64,000 nucleotides of DNA from Brevundimonas vesicularis. Its GTDB lineage: Bacteria; Pseudomonadota; Alphaproteobacteria; Caulobacterales; Caulobacteraceae. The notes under the pieces were generated by a model. The model saw nothing but the letters and a program-made list of their open reading frames with translations, did no database searches and was not told the DNA's origin. The position numbers and the translations under genes are program-made. The stretch lies in contig NZ_CP114278.1 in NCBI RefSeq assembly GCF_027105095.1, positions 806,001-870,000 on the forward strand, written 5' to 3'. Below, piece by piece: positions 27,171 through 35,087 of the stretch; position 1 is the stretch's first letter; every line of letters begins with the position of its first letter.

Positions 27171-28066
27171 CTTCCCTCGCCACTCGCCACTCGTCACTCG
27201 CCACTCCGAGAACCATCACCGTCGCCGGCATCCAGACCTCGTATGGCGAGGACATGCAGGCGAACATCGACAAGACCATCGCCTTCGTGCGCGAGGCGGC
27301 GGGGCGGGGCGCGCAGGTGATCCTGCCGTCGGAGCTGTTCCAGGGGCCGTATTTCTGCGTCTCGCAGGAAGAGCACTGGTTCACCCAGGCCTATGAGTGG
27401 CGCGAACACCCGTGCGTCACGGCCATGGCGCCGGTCGCCAAGGAGCTGGGCGTGGCCATTCCCGTCTCGATCTTCGAGAAGGACGGGCCGCAGTATTACA
27501 ACTCGCTGGTCATGCTGGACGCCGACGGCGAGGCCTTGGGCGTCTATCGCAAGAGCCATATCCCCGACGGCCCCGGCTATCAGGAGAAATACTATTTCCG
27601 GCCGGGCGACACCGGCTTCAAGGTGTGGAAGACGCGCTTCGGCAAGGTCGGGGTCGGCATCTGCTGGGACCAGTGGTTCCCGGAAGCGGCGCGGGCGATG
27701 ATGCTGATGGGCGCCGATGTGCTTATGTATCCGACCGCCATTGGCACCGAGCCGCACGATGCGACCCTGCATACGGCCGAGCCGTGGCGGCGCGCCATGC
27801 AGGGACACGCGGTGTCGAACGCCGTGCCGGTCGTGGGCGCCAACCGGATCGGCCATGAGCGCGTGACCGAGGTCGGCCAGACCTTCTACGGCCATTCCTT
27901 CATCGCCGACCAGCAGGGCGAACTGGTCGAGCAACTGGGCGCCGAGGAGGAGGGGGTGCTGGTGCACCGCTTCGACCTGGACGAGCTGGACAAATACCGC
28001 GCGGCCTGGGGCTTCTTCCGCGATCGACGGACGGATCTGTACGGGGCGCTGACGGGCGCCCGCTGA
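27167..28066 (+). CDS. aguB: N-carbamoylputrescine amidase
   Basis: This nitrilase-fold amidase converts N-carbamoylputrescine to putrescine, ammonia and CO2, completing the agmatine route begun by AguA. The 299-residue protein has the catalytic triad Glu56 (LPSELF), Lys129 (YRKSHIPD) and Cys166 (GICWDQWFPE). Its first ~14 residues (MTSLATRHSSLATP) come from the right heptamer array rather than from the normal family N-terminus, which begins near TITVAGIQ. The start codon overlaps the S23 stop (ATGA). Confidence 0.94.
   Translation: MTSLATRHSSLATPRTITVAGIQTSYGEDMQANIDKTIAFVREAAGRGAQVILPSELFQGPYFCVSQEEHWFTQAYEWREHPCVTAMAPVAKELGVAIPVSIFEKDGPQYYNSLVMLDADGEALGVYRKSHIPDGPGYQEKYYFRPGDTGFKVWKTRFGKVGVGICWDQWFPEAARAMMLMGADVLMYPTAIGTEPHDATLHTAEPWRRAMQGHAVSNAVPVVGANRIGHERVTEVGQTFYGHSFIADQQGELVEQLGAEEEGVLVHRFDLDELDKYRAAWGFFRDRRTDLYGALTGAR
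27174..27206. repeat. Heptamer array, right arm of inverted repeat
   Basis: This is the reverse complement of the left array: GAGTGGC units with one GAGTGAC variant, ending GAGGG. It forms codons 3-13 of aguB, just after the ATGA junction with the S23 gene. Confidence 0.88.
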
Positions 28067-28072
28067 CACAAT

Positions 28073-28214
28073 CCTCCCCTGCATCAGCGGGGGAGGGGGA
28101 CCATGCGCAGCATGGTGGAGGGGGCGGGGCGTGCAGGGTGCTAGCCGTTCGACACCGAACACGCGGCCGCCCCCTCCACCGCTTTGCGGTCCCCCTCCCC
28201 GTGAACGGGGGAGG
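28073..28214. repeat. Imperfect palindromic intergenic repeat, family 1, copy 2
   Basis: The outer arms are CCTCCCCTGCATCAGCGGGG and CCCCGTGAACGGGGGAGG. Inner arms are GGGACCATGCGCAGCATGGT with GGAGGGGG, against CCCCCTCCACCGCTTTGCGG. It fills the gap between the converging aguB and alpha/beta-hydrolase genes. The organisation matches copy 1 at 17641-17776. Confidence 0.82.
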
Positions 28215-28216
28215 AT

Positions 28217-28957
28217 CTAGGTTCGCATCGCCTCGACCGCCGCGACCAGTCGGTCTAGGTCCGCCGGCGACGAAAGCCGGTGATCGCCGCCCTCGATCAG
28301 GTCCAGGCGCACGTCGCCGCCCGTCAGCCGTTCGATCAGTTCGACCTGATGGCGCCACGGCACGACGTCGTCGGCGCGGCCTTGCAGGACATGAACCGGG
28401 GCGGCGACGTCGATCGCGCCGTCCAGCAGCAGCCAATCGCGCGCCTCTTCGAACATGCGCCGCGTCAGGACATATTCGCCCAGACCCTCCTCGACGATCA
28501 GGGTTTCGCCCTCGCGCAGGATGGCCTGACGCTCGTGGTCCGCCAGGCCGGGCCACATCAGCCGTTCGGTAAAGTCCTGGGCCGGATTGACCAGGACCAG
28601 CCCCTTGATCCGGTTCGGCCGCGCCAGGGTCGCCAGCAGCGAGACCCAGCCGCCCATCGAGGAGCCGACCGGAATGACCGGGCCGGACAGGCTGTCGATC
28701 AGGGCGACGGCGTCCTCGCGCCAGCGGCCGATGGTGGCTTGTCTCCAGTCGCCGGTGGACTGGCCATGGGCGAAGTGGTCGTAGCGGACGAAGTTCCAGC
28801 CGCGTTCGCGCGCGGCGACGTCCAAGGCCAGGGCCTTGGTGCCTTCCATGTCCGAGCGGAAGCCGCCGACCCAGATCACGGTCGGGCCGTCGCCTTCGAC
28901 GCGTTTGAAGGCCAGGGTTTCGCCATCGGGGCGGGACAGGTGTTGGATGTCGGTCAT
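28217..28957 (-). CDS. Alpha/beta hydrolase (ABHD10-like)
   Basis: This 246-residue cytoplasmic hydrolase has the oxyanion region VIWVGGFRSDMEGTKA, nucleophile Ser in VGSSMGGW (about residue 99), Asp in QGRADDVVPW and His in EGGDHRLS. This set matches the ABHD10/palmitoyl-protein-thioesterase-like group. The substrate is unknown. The ATG at 28957 is preferred because the family block begins shortly after it; an upstream extension would overlap the divergent glycosyltransferase start region. Confidence 0.83.
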   Translation of the reverse strand: MTDIQHLSRPDGETLAFKRVEGDGPTVIWVGGFRSDMEGTKALALDVAARERGWNFVRYDHFAHGQSTGDWRQATIGRWREDAVALIDSLSGPVIPVGSSMGGWVSLLATLARPNRIKGLVLVNPAQDFTERLMWPGLADHERQAILREGETLIVEEGLGEYVLTRRMFEEARDWLLLDGAIDVAAPVHVLQGRADDVVPWRHQVELIERLTGGDVRLDLIEGGDHRLSSPADLDRLVAAVEAMRT

Positions 28958-29028
28958 GGCGCCGTTCTGCCCGGACTTTCCGCCGTCGTCACCCTTGACC
29001 GCGACGCGCGATGGCGGAACACAGACCC

Positions 29029-29991
29029 ATGCCCGCACCCCAGGTCCTGTTCGTCACCTCCAACCGCATCGGCGACTGCGTCATCTCGTCGGGCGTGATC
29101 CGCGAGATCGCGCGTCAGGTCCCGGGGGCCGAGATCACCGTCGCGTGCGGTCGGCCGCCTGCGCCCTTCTTCCGCAACGCGCCCGGCGTGGTGCGCACCA
29201 TCGTGCTGGACAAGAAGAAGCTGTCTGGCCACTGGCTCGATCTGTGGAAACAGGTCGTCGGCACGCGCTGGGATCTGGTGATCGACATCCGGGGTTCGGC
29301 GCTCAGCTATCTGATCCCGGCGAAGCGGCGCATCGTCTATAACCGCTCGTGGGAGACGGGCCTGCGCAAGGTCGAGATGGTGTCGCGGCTGATGGGTTCG
29401 CCGACGCCGCTGGATCCCGAAATCTTCCTGGACGATCAGGCGCGGGCCGAGGCCGCCGCCGTGATCGATCCGCAGCTGGCGGGCGGCGCGGGTCCCGGCC
29501 CGATAATCGCCCTGGCCCCCATCGCGCATCAGCCGGGCAAGAGCTGGCCCGCCGATCGCTGGGGCGCGCTGGTCGAGAAGCTGAAAGCCGAGCCGCGCTT
29601 CGACGGCTGGCGCTTCATGCCGGTGGGCGGGCCGGGTGACCGGCCCCCGGCGACCCCGGCTTTGGAGGCGGCGGGGCCGCGCGGCATCGATTTCGTCGGC
29701 AAGGGCGACATCCTGGCCTCGGCCGCCGCCATCGATCGGGCCGATCTGTTCGTCGGCAACGATTCGGGTCTGATGCACGTGTCGGCGGCGCTGGGCCGGC
29801 CGACCCTGGGTCTGTTCGGTCCGACCGAGTGGTGGCTGTACGGTCCCTGGGGACCCAAGACGCGCACGGCGGCGTCCAACGAGACGCGCGGCCAGTTCGC
29901 GCCGATCGAGGACCTGACGGTGGATCACGTCTTCGACGCGGTGCTGGCGCTGCATGACGCGTACATCTTCGAAACGCCTGCGAACCCTTGA
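29029..29991 (+). CDS. Glycosyltransferase family 9 (heptosyltransferase-like)
   Basis: GT9 enzymes add heptose or related sugars to the lipopolysaccharide core at the cytoplasmic face of the inner membrane. About 320 residues with VLFVTSNRIGDCVISSGV at the N-terminus, the central block LAPIAHQPGKSWPADRWG and the donor-binding block FVGNDSGLMHVSAALGRP (the GT9 signature D-S-G-x-M-H). An in-frame ATG 6 codons upstream (29011) is also possible. Divergent from the hydrolase gene. The exact sugar cannot be assigned. Confidence 0.86.
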   Translation: MPAPQVLFVTSNRIGDCVISSGVIREIARQVPGAEITVACGRPPAPFFRNAPGVVRTIVLDKKKLSGHWLDLWKQVVGTRWDLVIDIRGSALSYLIPAKRRIVYNRSWETGLRKVEMVSRLMGSPTPLDPEIFLDDQARAEAAAVIDPQLAGGAGPGPIIALAPIAHQPGKSWPADRWGALVEKLKAEPRFDGWRFMPVGGPGDRPPATPALEAAGPRGIDFVGKGDILASAAAIDRADLFVGNDSGLMHVSAALGRPTLGLFGPTEWWLYGPWGPKTRTAASNETRGQFAPIEDLTVDHVFDAVLALHDAYIFETPANP

Positions 29992-30104
29992 AAAATCGGG
30001 GCTCGCGGCGCATATTGCCGGCCTTGAGGGGAACGTGGCGATCGCCGCGTGCATTCGCTCATCACGACACACGCCTTCTCTGACCACATAAGGAAACGAC
30101 GCCC

Positions 30105-30638
30105 ATTCGCCGTCCCATGCAAGCGCCACCCGTGAAAGACGGGCCGCGTATGAACCAGGATATCCGCGCCCCTCGCGTTCTGCTCATCGACCAGAACGGC
30201 GAAAAACAGGGCGTCATGCCCACCTCCGCTGCTCTGGAAGCCGCCGAGGAAGCCGGGATGGACCTGGTCGAGATCGTCTCCACCTCCGAGCCGCCGGTGG
30301 CCAAGATCCTCGATTACGGCAAGCACCGTTTCCAGGAACAGAAGAAGAAGGCCGAGCAGCGCAAGCGCCAGAAGGTCGTCGAGCTGAAGGAGATCAAACT
30401 CCGTCCGAACATCGACACCCACGACTATGAGGTGAAGGCCAAGGCCATGCACCGCTTCTTCGAGGAAGGCGACAAGGTCAAGGTCACCCTGCGCTTCCGC
30501 GGTCGTGAAATGGCCCACCCCGAACTGGGCATGAAGCTGCTGAACAAGGTCCAGGCCGACTTCGACGAAGTCGCCAAGGTCGAGTTCTCGCCCAAGATGG
30601 AAGGCCGCCAGATGATCATGATCCTGGCCCCGCGCTAA
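30105..30638 (+). CDS. infC: Translation initiation factor IF-3, apparent AUU start
   Basis: IF-3 binds the 30S subunit and checks initiator tRNA and start-codon pairing. The IF3 N-domain ([14 protein letters not shown]) and C-domain ([32 protein letters not shown]) are complete. I place the start at ATT 30105: AAGGA lies about 10 nt upstream, and the extension [15 protein letters not shown] matches the typical alphaproteobacterial IF-3 N-terminus as I recall it. The in-frame ATG at 30117 has no ribosome site of its own. AUU starts let IF-3 repress its own translation. Here infC is separated from rpmI-rplT. Confidence 0.93.
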   Translation: MRRPMQAPPVKDGPRMNQDIRAPRVLLIDQNGEKQGVMPTSAALEAAEEAGMDLVEIVSTSEPPVAKILDYGKHRFQEQKKKAEQRKRQKVVELKEIKLRPNIDTHDYEVKAKAMHRFFEEGDKVKVTLRFRGREMAHPELGMKLLNKVQADFDEVAKVEFSPKMEGRQMIMILAPR

Positions 30639-30659
30639 AGCTTCTTCATCTTGTGAGTC

Positions 30660-30690
30660 TGACGCCCGCGCCTCCTGGTTGCGGGCGTCA
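30660..30690 (+). terminator. Hairpin after infC
   Basis: A perfect 10-bp stem TGACGCCCGC/GCGGGCGTCA with an 11-nt loop lies 22 nt after infC, followed by TACGTTTG. The T-tract is weak, but position and stability fit a terminator, which would isolate infC from the next gene. Confidence 0.7.
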
Positions 30691-30745
30691 TACGTTTGAA
30701 TAACAGTGTCCCCTCTGGATCTTTCGATTCGAGGATGGGGCTGCT

Positions 30746-32725
30746 GTGAATCTGTCAAAATCAACGCTTTGGGCTTTTGTCAGCGTGCTGGCCTTGGGCT
30801 GTGTTCCAGCCCAGGCGCAGGATGTGCCCGCCGTCTCGCAGGCGTCGGCCTCCGCGCCGGCGAAACCCGCTGCCTTGGATTTGTACGGCCGGCTCCCGGC
30901 GTTTTCCAGCCCGCGGTTGTCGCCCGACGGCACGAAACTGGCGCATTTGGTGAATGTCGGAACTGGGCAGGCCCTGGTCATCATCGACCTGTCAAACCTT
31001 CAAGTGATTGGCGGGCTTCGTTCGATCGAAAACAAGGTGCGTGGCCTGTCGTGGGTGGGCAACGACTACCTGCTGATTTCCACATCCACCGCCGCCTCAT
31101 TGCCGTTCGCTGCTGGCAAGGGCGAATACACGCAGGGCCTCATCTATACGCTTGCGACGCGCTCGGTTCAGACCGTTTTCGCCCGCAATCCGGAGCTGGC
31201 TCGAATCATGATCAGCGGCGCGATTATCCGTGATACGCCGACTGGCCCGGCCATCTATTCGCAAGCCTTTGATGCGCGCGATGGAACGGCTGATCTCTAC
31301 CGCGTCGATCCCGCCACCAATCGCGCCACTCAGATCGCCCGCGGCCGCAATGTCGGCAACTATCTCCTAGACAGCGCCGGCGAACCGATCGCGCGCTCCA
31401 CCTATTACGCCGAAACCGGCACATGGAGCGTCGATGTCAAGCGAGATGGAGGATGGCCTCGAGTCTGGTCGATGACCGCCTTGCTTGATCAGCCTTCGTT
31501 GATTGGTTTTGGCGCTTCGACAAAGTCGGTCATCGTTCAGGCCAAACTCGAAGGAGACGACGAACCCAAGTATCGCGAGCTCTCACTCGAAACCGGCCAG
31601 TGGACGGATCTCGCTTTCGACACTCAACCGGACAGCCTGATCTATCATCCCGTCACGAAGTTGTTGATCGGCACGGTCAGAACCAGCGACGAGGGACCTG
31701 TCTACGACATCACTGACCCTGCGGCGGCGCGGACTTGGCGCGCGGTCAGGACCGCGTTCAAGGATCGTCATCCGTCGATTCAGAGCTGGGCGGCGAACAT
31801 GAGATCGCTGATCGTCGAGACGGACGGAAACGGCGATCCCGGCACGTACAACCTCGTGGATCTGGATCGGGGCGTCGCGGAAATCGTGGGCCAATCCTAT
31901 CCCGACATCGCGGCCAACCAGGTCGGAGAGATACGATCCGTCTCCTACACGGCGGCCGACGGCATGACGATTCCCGGATATCTGACCCTGCCGCCGGGTG
32001 TTGGGGAGCCTCGTAATCTGCCGCTCGTGGTGCTGCCGCACGGCGGCCCTGCCGCGCGCGATACCTTCGGGTTCGACTGGTGGGCGCAAGCGCTTGCCGC
32101 TCAGGGCTATGTGGTGCTGCAGCCGAATTTTCGGGGATCGGACGGCTTGGGTGAAGCTCATCTGAGCGCCGGCTACGGTCAGTGGGGTCGCAAGATGCAG
32201 ACCGACCTGTCAGACGGCGTACGCTGGTTGGCGTCGCAAGGCATGATCGATCCCAAGCGGGTGTGTATCGTCGGCGCCAGCTACGGGGGGTACGCCGCCA
32301 TGGCCGGTCCGACTCTGGACACGGGCATCTACCGTTGCGCCGTGGCTGTGGCGGGCGTTTCCGACCTCAATGAGATGATCCGTTGGTCGGGGGGCGGCTC
32401 ACGGGGACGCGAGAGCCCGGTTGTTCGATATTGGATGCGTTTCATGGGCGCGGAGAAGCTTGGCGATCCGGCGCTCGACGCCTTGTCGCCAGCACTGATG
32501 GCTGACCGCGCCGATGCGCCGATGTTGCTGATTCACGGTCGAGATGACACGGTCGTGCCCTACGACCAGTCTGTCCGACTTTACAATGCTCTACGCAGAG
32601 CCGGAAAGCCCGTTGAACTCGTTCCGCTCGATGATGAGGACCACTGGCTGTCGACCGCCGCCACGCGACAGCGGATGCTCGATGAGACCGTGAGATTCTT
32701 GAAGGCGAACAACCCGGTCGACTGA
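30746..32725 (+). CDS. Secreted S9 family peptidase
   Basis: A second S9 peptidase of 659 residues, distantly related to the one at 1213. A GTG start at 30746 opens a signal peptide ending at about residue 24 (VPAQAQ). A propeller-like N-terminal region precedes the hydrolase domain: LPHGGPAARDTFGFDWWAQ, nucleophile Ser512 in GASYGGYA, Asp601 in HGRDDTVVP and His633 in DDEDHW. Base composition and codon choice are a little less GC-biased than the neighbours. It separates infC from rpmI-rplT together with the MFS gene. Confidence 0.88.
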   Translation: MNLSKSTLWAFVSVLALGCVPAQAQDVPAVSQASASAPAKPAALDLYGRLPAFSSPRLSPDGTKLAHLVNVGTGQALVIIDLSNLQVIGGLRSIENKVRGLSWVGNDYLLISTSTAASLPFAAGKGEYTQGLIYTLATRSVQTVFARNPELARIMISGAIIRDTPTGPAIYSQAFDARDGTADLYRVDPATNRATQIARGRNVGNYLLDSAGEPIARSTYYAETGTWSVDVKRDGGWPRVWSMTALLDQPSLIGFGASTKSVIVQAKLEGDDEPKYRELSLETGQWTDLAFDTQPDSLIYHPVTKLLIGTVRTSDEGPVYDITDPAAARTWRAVRTAFKDRHPSIQSWAANMRSLIVETDGNGDPGTYNLVDLDRGVAEIVGQSYPDIAANQVGEIRSVSYTAADGMTIPGYLTLPPGVGEPRNLPLVVLPHGGPAARDTFGFDWWAQALAAQGYVVLQPNFRGSDGLGEAHLSAGYGQWGRKMQTDLSDGVRWLASQGMIDPKRVCIVGASYGGYAAMAGPTLDTGIYRCAVAVAGVSDLNEMIRWSGGGSRGRESPVVRYWMRFMGAEKLGDPALDALSPALMADRADAPMLLIHGRDDTVVPYDQSVRLYNALRRAGKPVELVPLDDEDHWLSTAATRQRMLDETVRFLKANNPVD

Positions 32726-32790
32726 TCTGCGGGCGGCCGCGTTCGATGATGGCGCTTCTCCGTCGTCGAACGCCGAGCTAAGCCTGCGGC

Positions 32791-34080
32791 ATGACCACGC
32801 CCCGGACGACCCCGCCAAAGCTCAAGACGCCGGCGTTGGCCGTGCTGTTTGCGACGGTGTTCATCAATCTGGTCGGGTTCGGGCTGGTGGTGCCGTTGCT
32901 GCCGTTCTTCGCCCAGAGCCTGAAGGCCGAGGCGTGGCAGATCACGCTGATGTTCTCGGCCTATTCGCTGGGTCAGTTCTTCGCCGAACCGTTCTGGGGG
33001 CGGCTGTCGGACCGGATCGGGCGAAAGCCCGTGCTGTTGATGACCCTGATCGCCAATGCGCTGGGCTATCTGATGCTGGCCTTCGCGCCCAACGTCTGGC
33101 TGGCGATCGCGGTCAGGCTGTTCACCGGCCTGGGCGCGGGCAATATCTCGACGGTTCAGGGGTATGTGGCCGATGTTACCCCGCCCGAGCAGCGGGCCGG
33201 GCGGATGGGTCTGATCGGGGCGGCGTTCGGCCTGGGCTTCATCGTCGGACCGGGCTTGGGCGGATTGCTGACCCAGCCGCAGCTGGGACGGCTGGGCTAT
33301 CAACTGCCGATCTTCCTGGCGGCGGCGTTGGCGGCGGTCGCGGCGGTGGGCGTCGTCGTCTTCCTGCGCGAAAGCCGGGCCAAGGCCGATCCCGCCGCGC
33401 CGCGTCCGGCCTTCCTGGCGGGGCTGAAGGATGCGCGCGACAACGCCGTGGTGTCGCGCGTCCTGGTCGTGACCCTGATCTATATGGCCGGGTTTTCGGC
33501 GATGGAGAGCGTGTTCGGCCTGTGGTCCGAAAGCCGCTATCAATGGGGCGCTCGCGAAGTGGGGCTCAGCTTCATGATCGTGGGCATCGTCTCGACGCTG
33601 AACCAGGGGTTCTTCGCCGGGCGGCTGGCGCGGCGGTTCGGCGAATCGCGCGTGCTGGCCACCGGCATGCTGTTGTTTGGAACCTCGCTGGTGTTGCAGG
33701 TGCTGGCGCCGGTCGCCTGGTTTCCCGCGACGCGGCTTGAGCTGGGCGCCCTGACGATCCCGGTCGTCCAGGGCTGGATCATTCCGATCGTGATGGCGAT
33801 CGGCGCGTGCGGAATGTCGCTGGCCATGCCCAACATCTCGGCGATGATCAGCCGCGCCTCGCCGCCCGATCGGCAGGGGGCCATGCTGGGCCTGAACATG
33901 GCCTCCAGCTCGGTGGCGCGCATCTTCGGGCCGATGATTGCGGGCGCGCTATTCTCAGGGCTGGGGCATGACTGGCCCTTCGTGATCGGGGCGCTGCTGA
34001 CCATCCCGGCGGCCCTGATGGCGATCAACGCCGGACGCGTCATTCGCAGCAGTGAGGGCGGCGTCAAAGCCCCGGCCTGA
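32791..34080 (+). CDS. MFS transporter, TetA-like drug/proton antiporter
   Basis: This 429-residue protein has 12 predicted membrane segments. The loop 2-3 MFS signature GRLSDRIGRKPVLL is clear, and helix 5 has the antiporter motif-C-like GAAFGLGFIVGPGLGG. Together these place it with DHA1/TetA-type exporters. The substrate is unknown, and tetracycline resistance should not be assumed. It starts 65 bp after the S9 peptidase on the same strand. Confidence 0.87.
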   Translation: MTTPRTTPPKLKTPALAVLFATVFINLVGFGLVVPLLPFFAQSLKAEAWQITLMFSAYSLGQFFAEPFWGRLSDRIGRKPVLLMTLIANALGYLMLAFAPNVWLAIAVRLFTGLGAGNISTVQGYVADVTPPEQRAGRMGLIGAAFGLGFIVGPGLGGLLTQPQLGRLGYQLPIFLAAALAAVAAVGVVVFLRESRAKADPAAPRPAFLAGLKDARDNAVVSRVLVVTLIYMAGFSAMESVFGLWSESRYQWGAREVGLSFMIVGIVSTLNQGFFAGRLARRFGESRVLATGMLLFGTSLVLQVLAPVAWFPATRLELGALTIPVVQGWIIPIVMAIGACGMSLAMPNISAMISRASPPDRQGAMLGLNMASSSVARIFGPMIAGALFSGLGHDWPFVIGALLTIPAALMAINAGRVIRSSEGGVKAPA

Positions 34081-34241
34081 CTCGTCTTGCAATGACGGCG
34101 CTCTTCACGTAGAAGCCGCGCCTTCGCGTACCGAACCGCCAGGCGAACAGGCATGCCTGGGCGGTTCTTAAACTCTGGAGAGATACCTCCCACGGGCTCA
34201 AGCAGTCCAAAGGACGGTGGCCCTCCAAAAAGGAGACTGAA

Positions 34242-34439
34242 ATGCCGAAACTGAAGACGAAGTCGGGCGCCAAGAAGCGCTTCAAATTCACGGCCACTGG
34301 CAAGGTTAAGGCCGGCGTTGCGGGCAAGCGTCACCGCTTGATCAGCCACAACTCGAAATACATCCGCCAGAACCGCGGCACCTCGGTCATGGCCGACGCC
34401 GACGCCAAGAAGATCAAATCCTACATGCCGTACGCCTGA
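34242..34439 (+). CDS. rpmI: 50S ribosomal protein L35
   Basis: This 65-residue, strongly basic L35 has the standard [20 protein letters not shown] start and [10 protein letters not shown] core. AAGGAG at 34230-34235 precedes the ATG. A 161-bp leader separates it from the MFS gene and may hold its own promoter, since infC is not in this operon. rplT follows 55 nt downstream. Confidence 0.97.
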   Translation: MPKLKTKSGAKKRFKFTATGKVKAGVAGKRHRLISHNSKYIRQNRGTSVMADADAKKIKSYMPYA

Positions 34440-34494
34440 TCGGCGCGCGCTGTACGACTGATCTCCATCCCAAAGAATTTGAAGGAATAGCGAC

Positions 34495-34848
34495 ATGGCT
34501 CGCGTTAAACGTGGCGTAACCTCGCACGCCAAGCACAAGAAGGTTCTGGAGCAGGCCAAGGGCTTCTCCGGCCGCCGCAAGAATACCATCCGTACGGCCA
34601 AGGCCGCCGTCGACCGCGCCGGGCAATACGCCTATCGCGACCGTCGCGCCAAGAAGCGCAACTTCCGCGCCCTGTGGATCCAGCGCATCAACGCCGCCGC
34701 CCGTCTGGAAGGCTTCACCTACAGCCAGTTCATCAACGGCCTGAACAAGGCCGGCATCGAACTGGACCGCAAGGTTCTGGCCGCGATCGCCGCTGACGCG
34801 ACCGGCTTCAAGGCCGTCGCCGACAAGGTCCGCGCCGCCCTGGCTTAA
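34495..34848 (+). CDS. rplT: 50S ribosomal protein L20
   Basis: This 117-residue L20, needed for early 50S assembly, has the full family sequence: [52 protein letters not shown] and the C-terminal [28 protein letters not shown] precedes the ATG. It forms the rpmI-rplT pair and is followed by a hairpin terminator. Confidence 0.97.
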   Translation: MARVKRGVTSHAKHKKVLEQAKGFSGRRKNTIRTAKAAVDRAGQYAYRDRRAKKRNFRALWIQRINAAARLEGFTYSQFINGLNKAGIELDRKVLAAIAADATGFKAVADKVRAALA

Positions 34849-34902
34849 GGGCCGCGCTCAAGCCGCGAGCGATCGCGTCGCGAGCGTAGCGCAACAAGAA
34901 TG

Positions 34903-34940
34903 ACGCCCGCTCCGGTTTCCGGGGCGGGCGTTCTTCGTTT
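34903..34940 (+). terminator. Terminator after rplT
   Basis: An 11-bp stem, ACGCCCGCTCC with GGGGCGGGCGT (one T-G pair), encloses a 7-nt loop and is followed by TCTTCGTTTT. It ends the rpmI-rplT transcript. Confidence 0.83.
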
Positions 34941-34957
34941 TGAGCGTCGCTTTTCAG

Positions 34958-35083
34958 CGTCATTCCGGGGCTGAGCGGAGCGAGGAACCCGGAAGCCAGG
35001 GGCTGTCGCGCTGTTGGACGCGTGGGGCGTGGGAAATGATCTCCTGGGTTCCGGGTTCGTCCTGCGGACGCCCCGGAATGACG
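34958..35083. repeat. CGTCATYC-type palindromic repeat (family 2, variant a)
   Basis: The ends are CGTCATTCCGGGG and CCCCGGAATGACG, perfect inverted repeats. Inner parts GAGGAACCCGGAAGCCAGG and CCTGGGTTCCGGGTTCG also pair. It fills the gap between converging rplT and the hybrid kinase gene. The terminal CGTCAT is shared with 43899-44006 and the pair flanking the GIY-YIG gene. Confidence 0.82.
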
Positions 35084-35087
35084 ACGC

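Noticed and set aside
26777..27206. CRISPR-like array at the heptamer repeats
   Set aside because: Repeat units are 7 bp without spacers, and the arms are inverted and translated; no cas genes nearby.
32791..34080. Tetracycline resistance gene
   Set aside because: Motifs fit the wider DHA1 drug/proton antiporter group, and the gene sits in a housekeeping context with no resistance cassette or mobile element.
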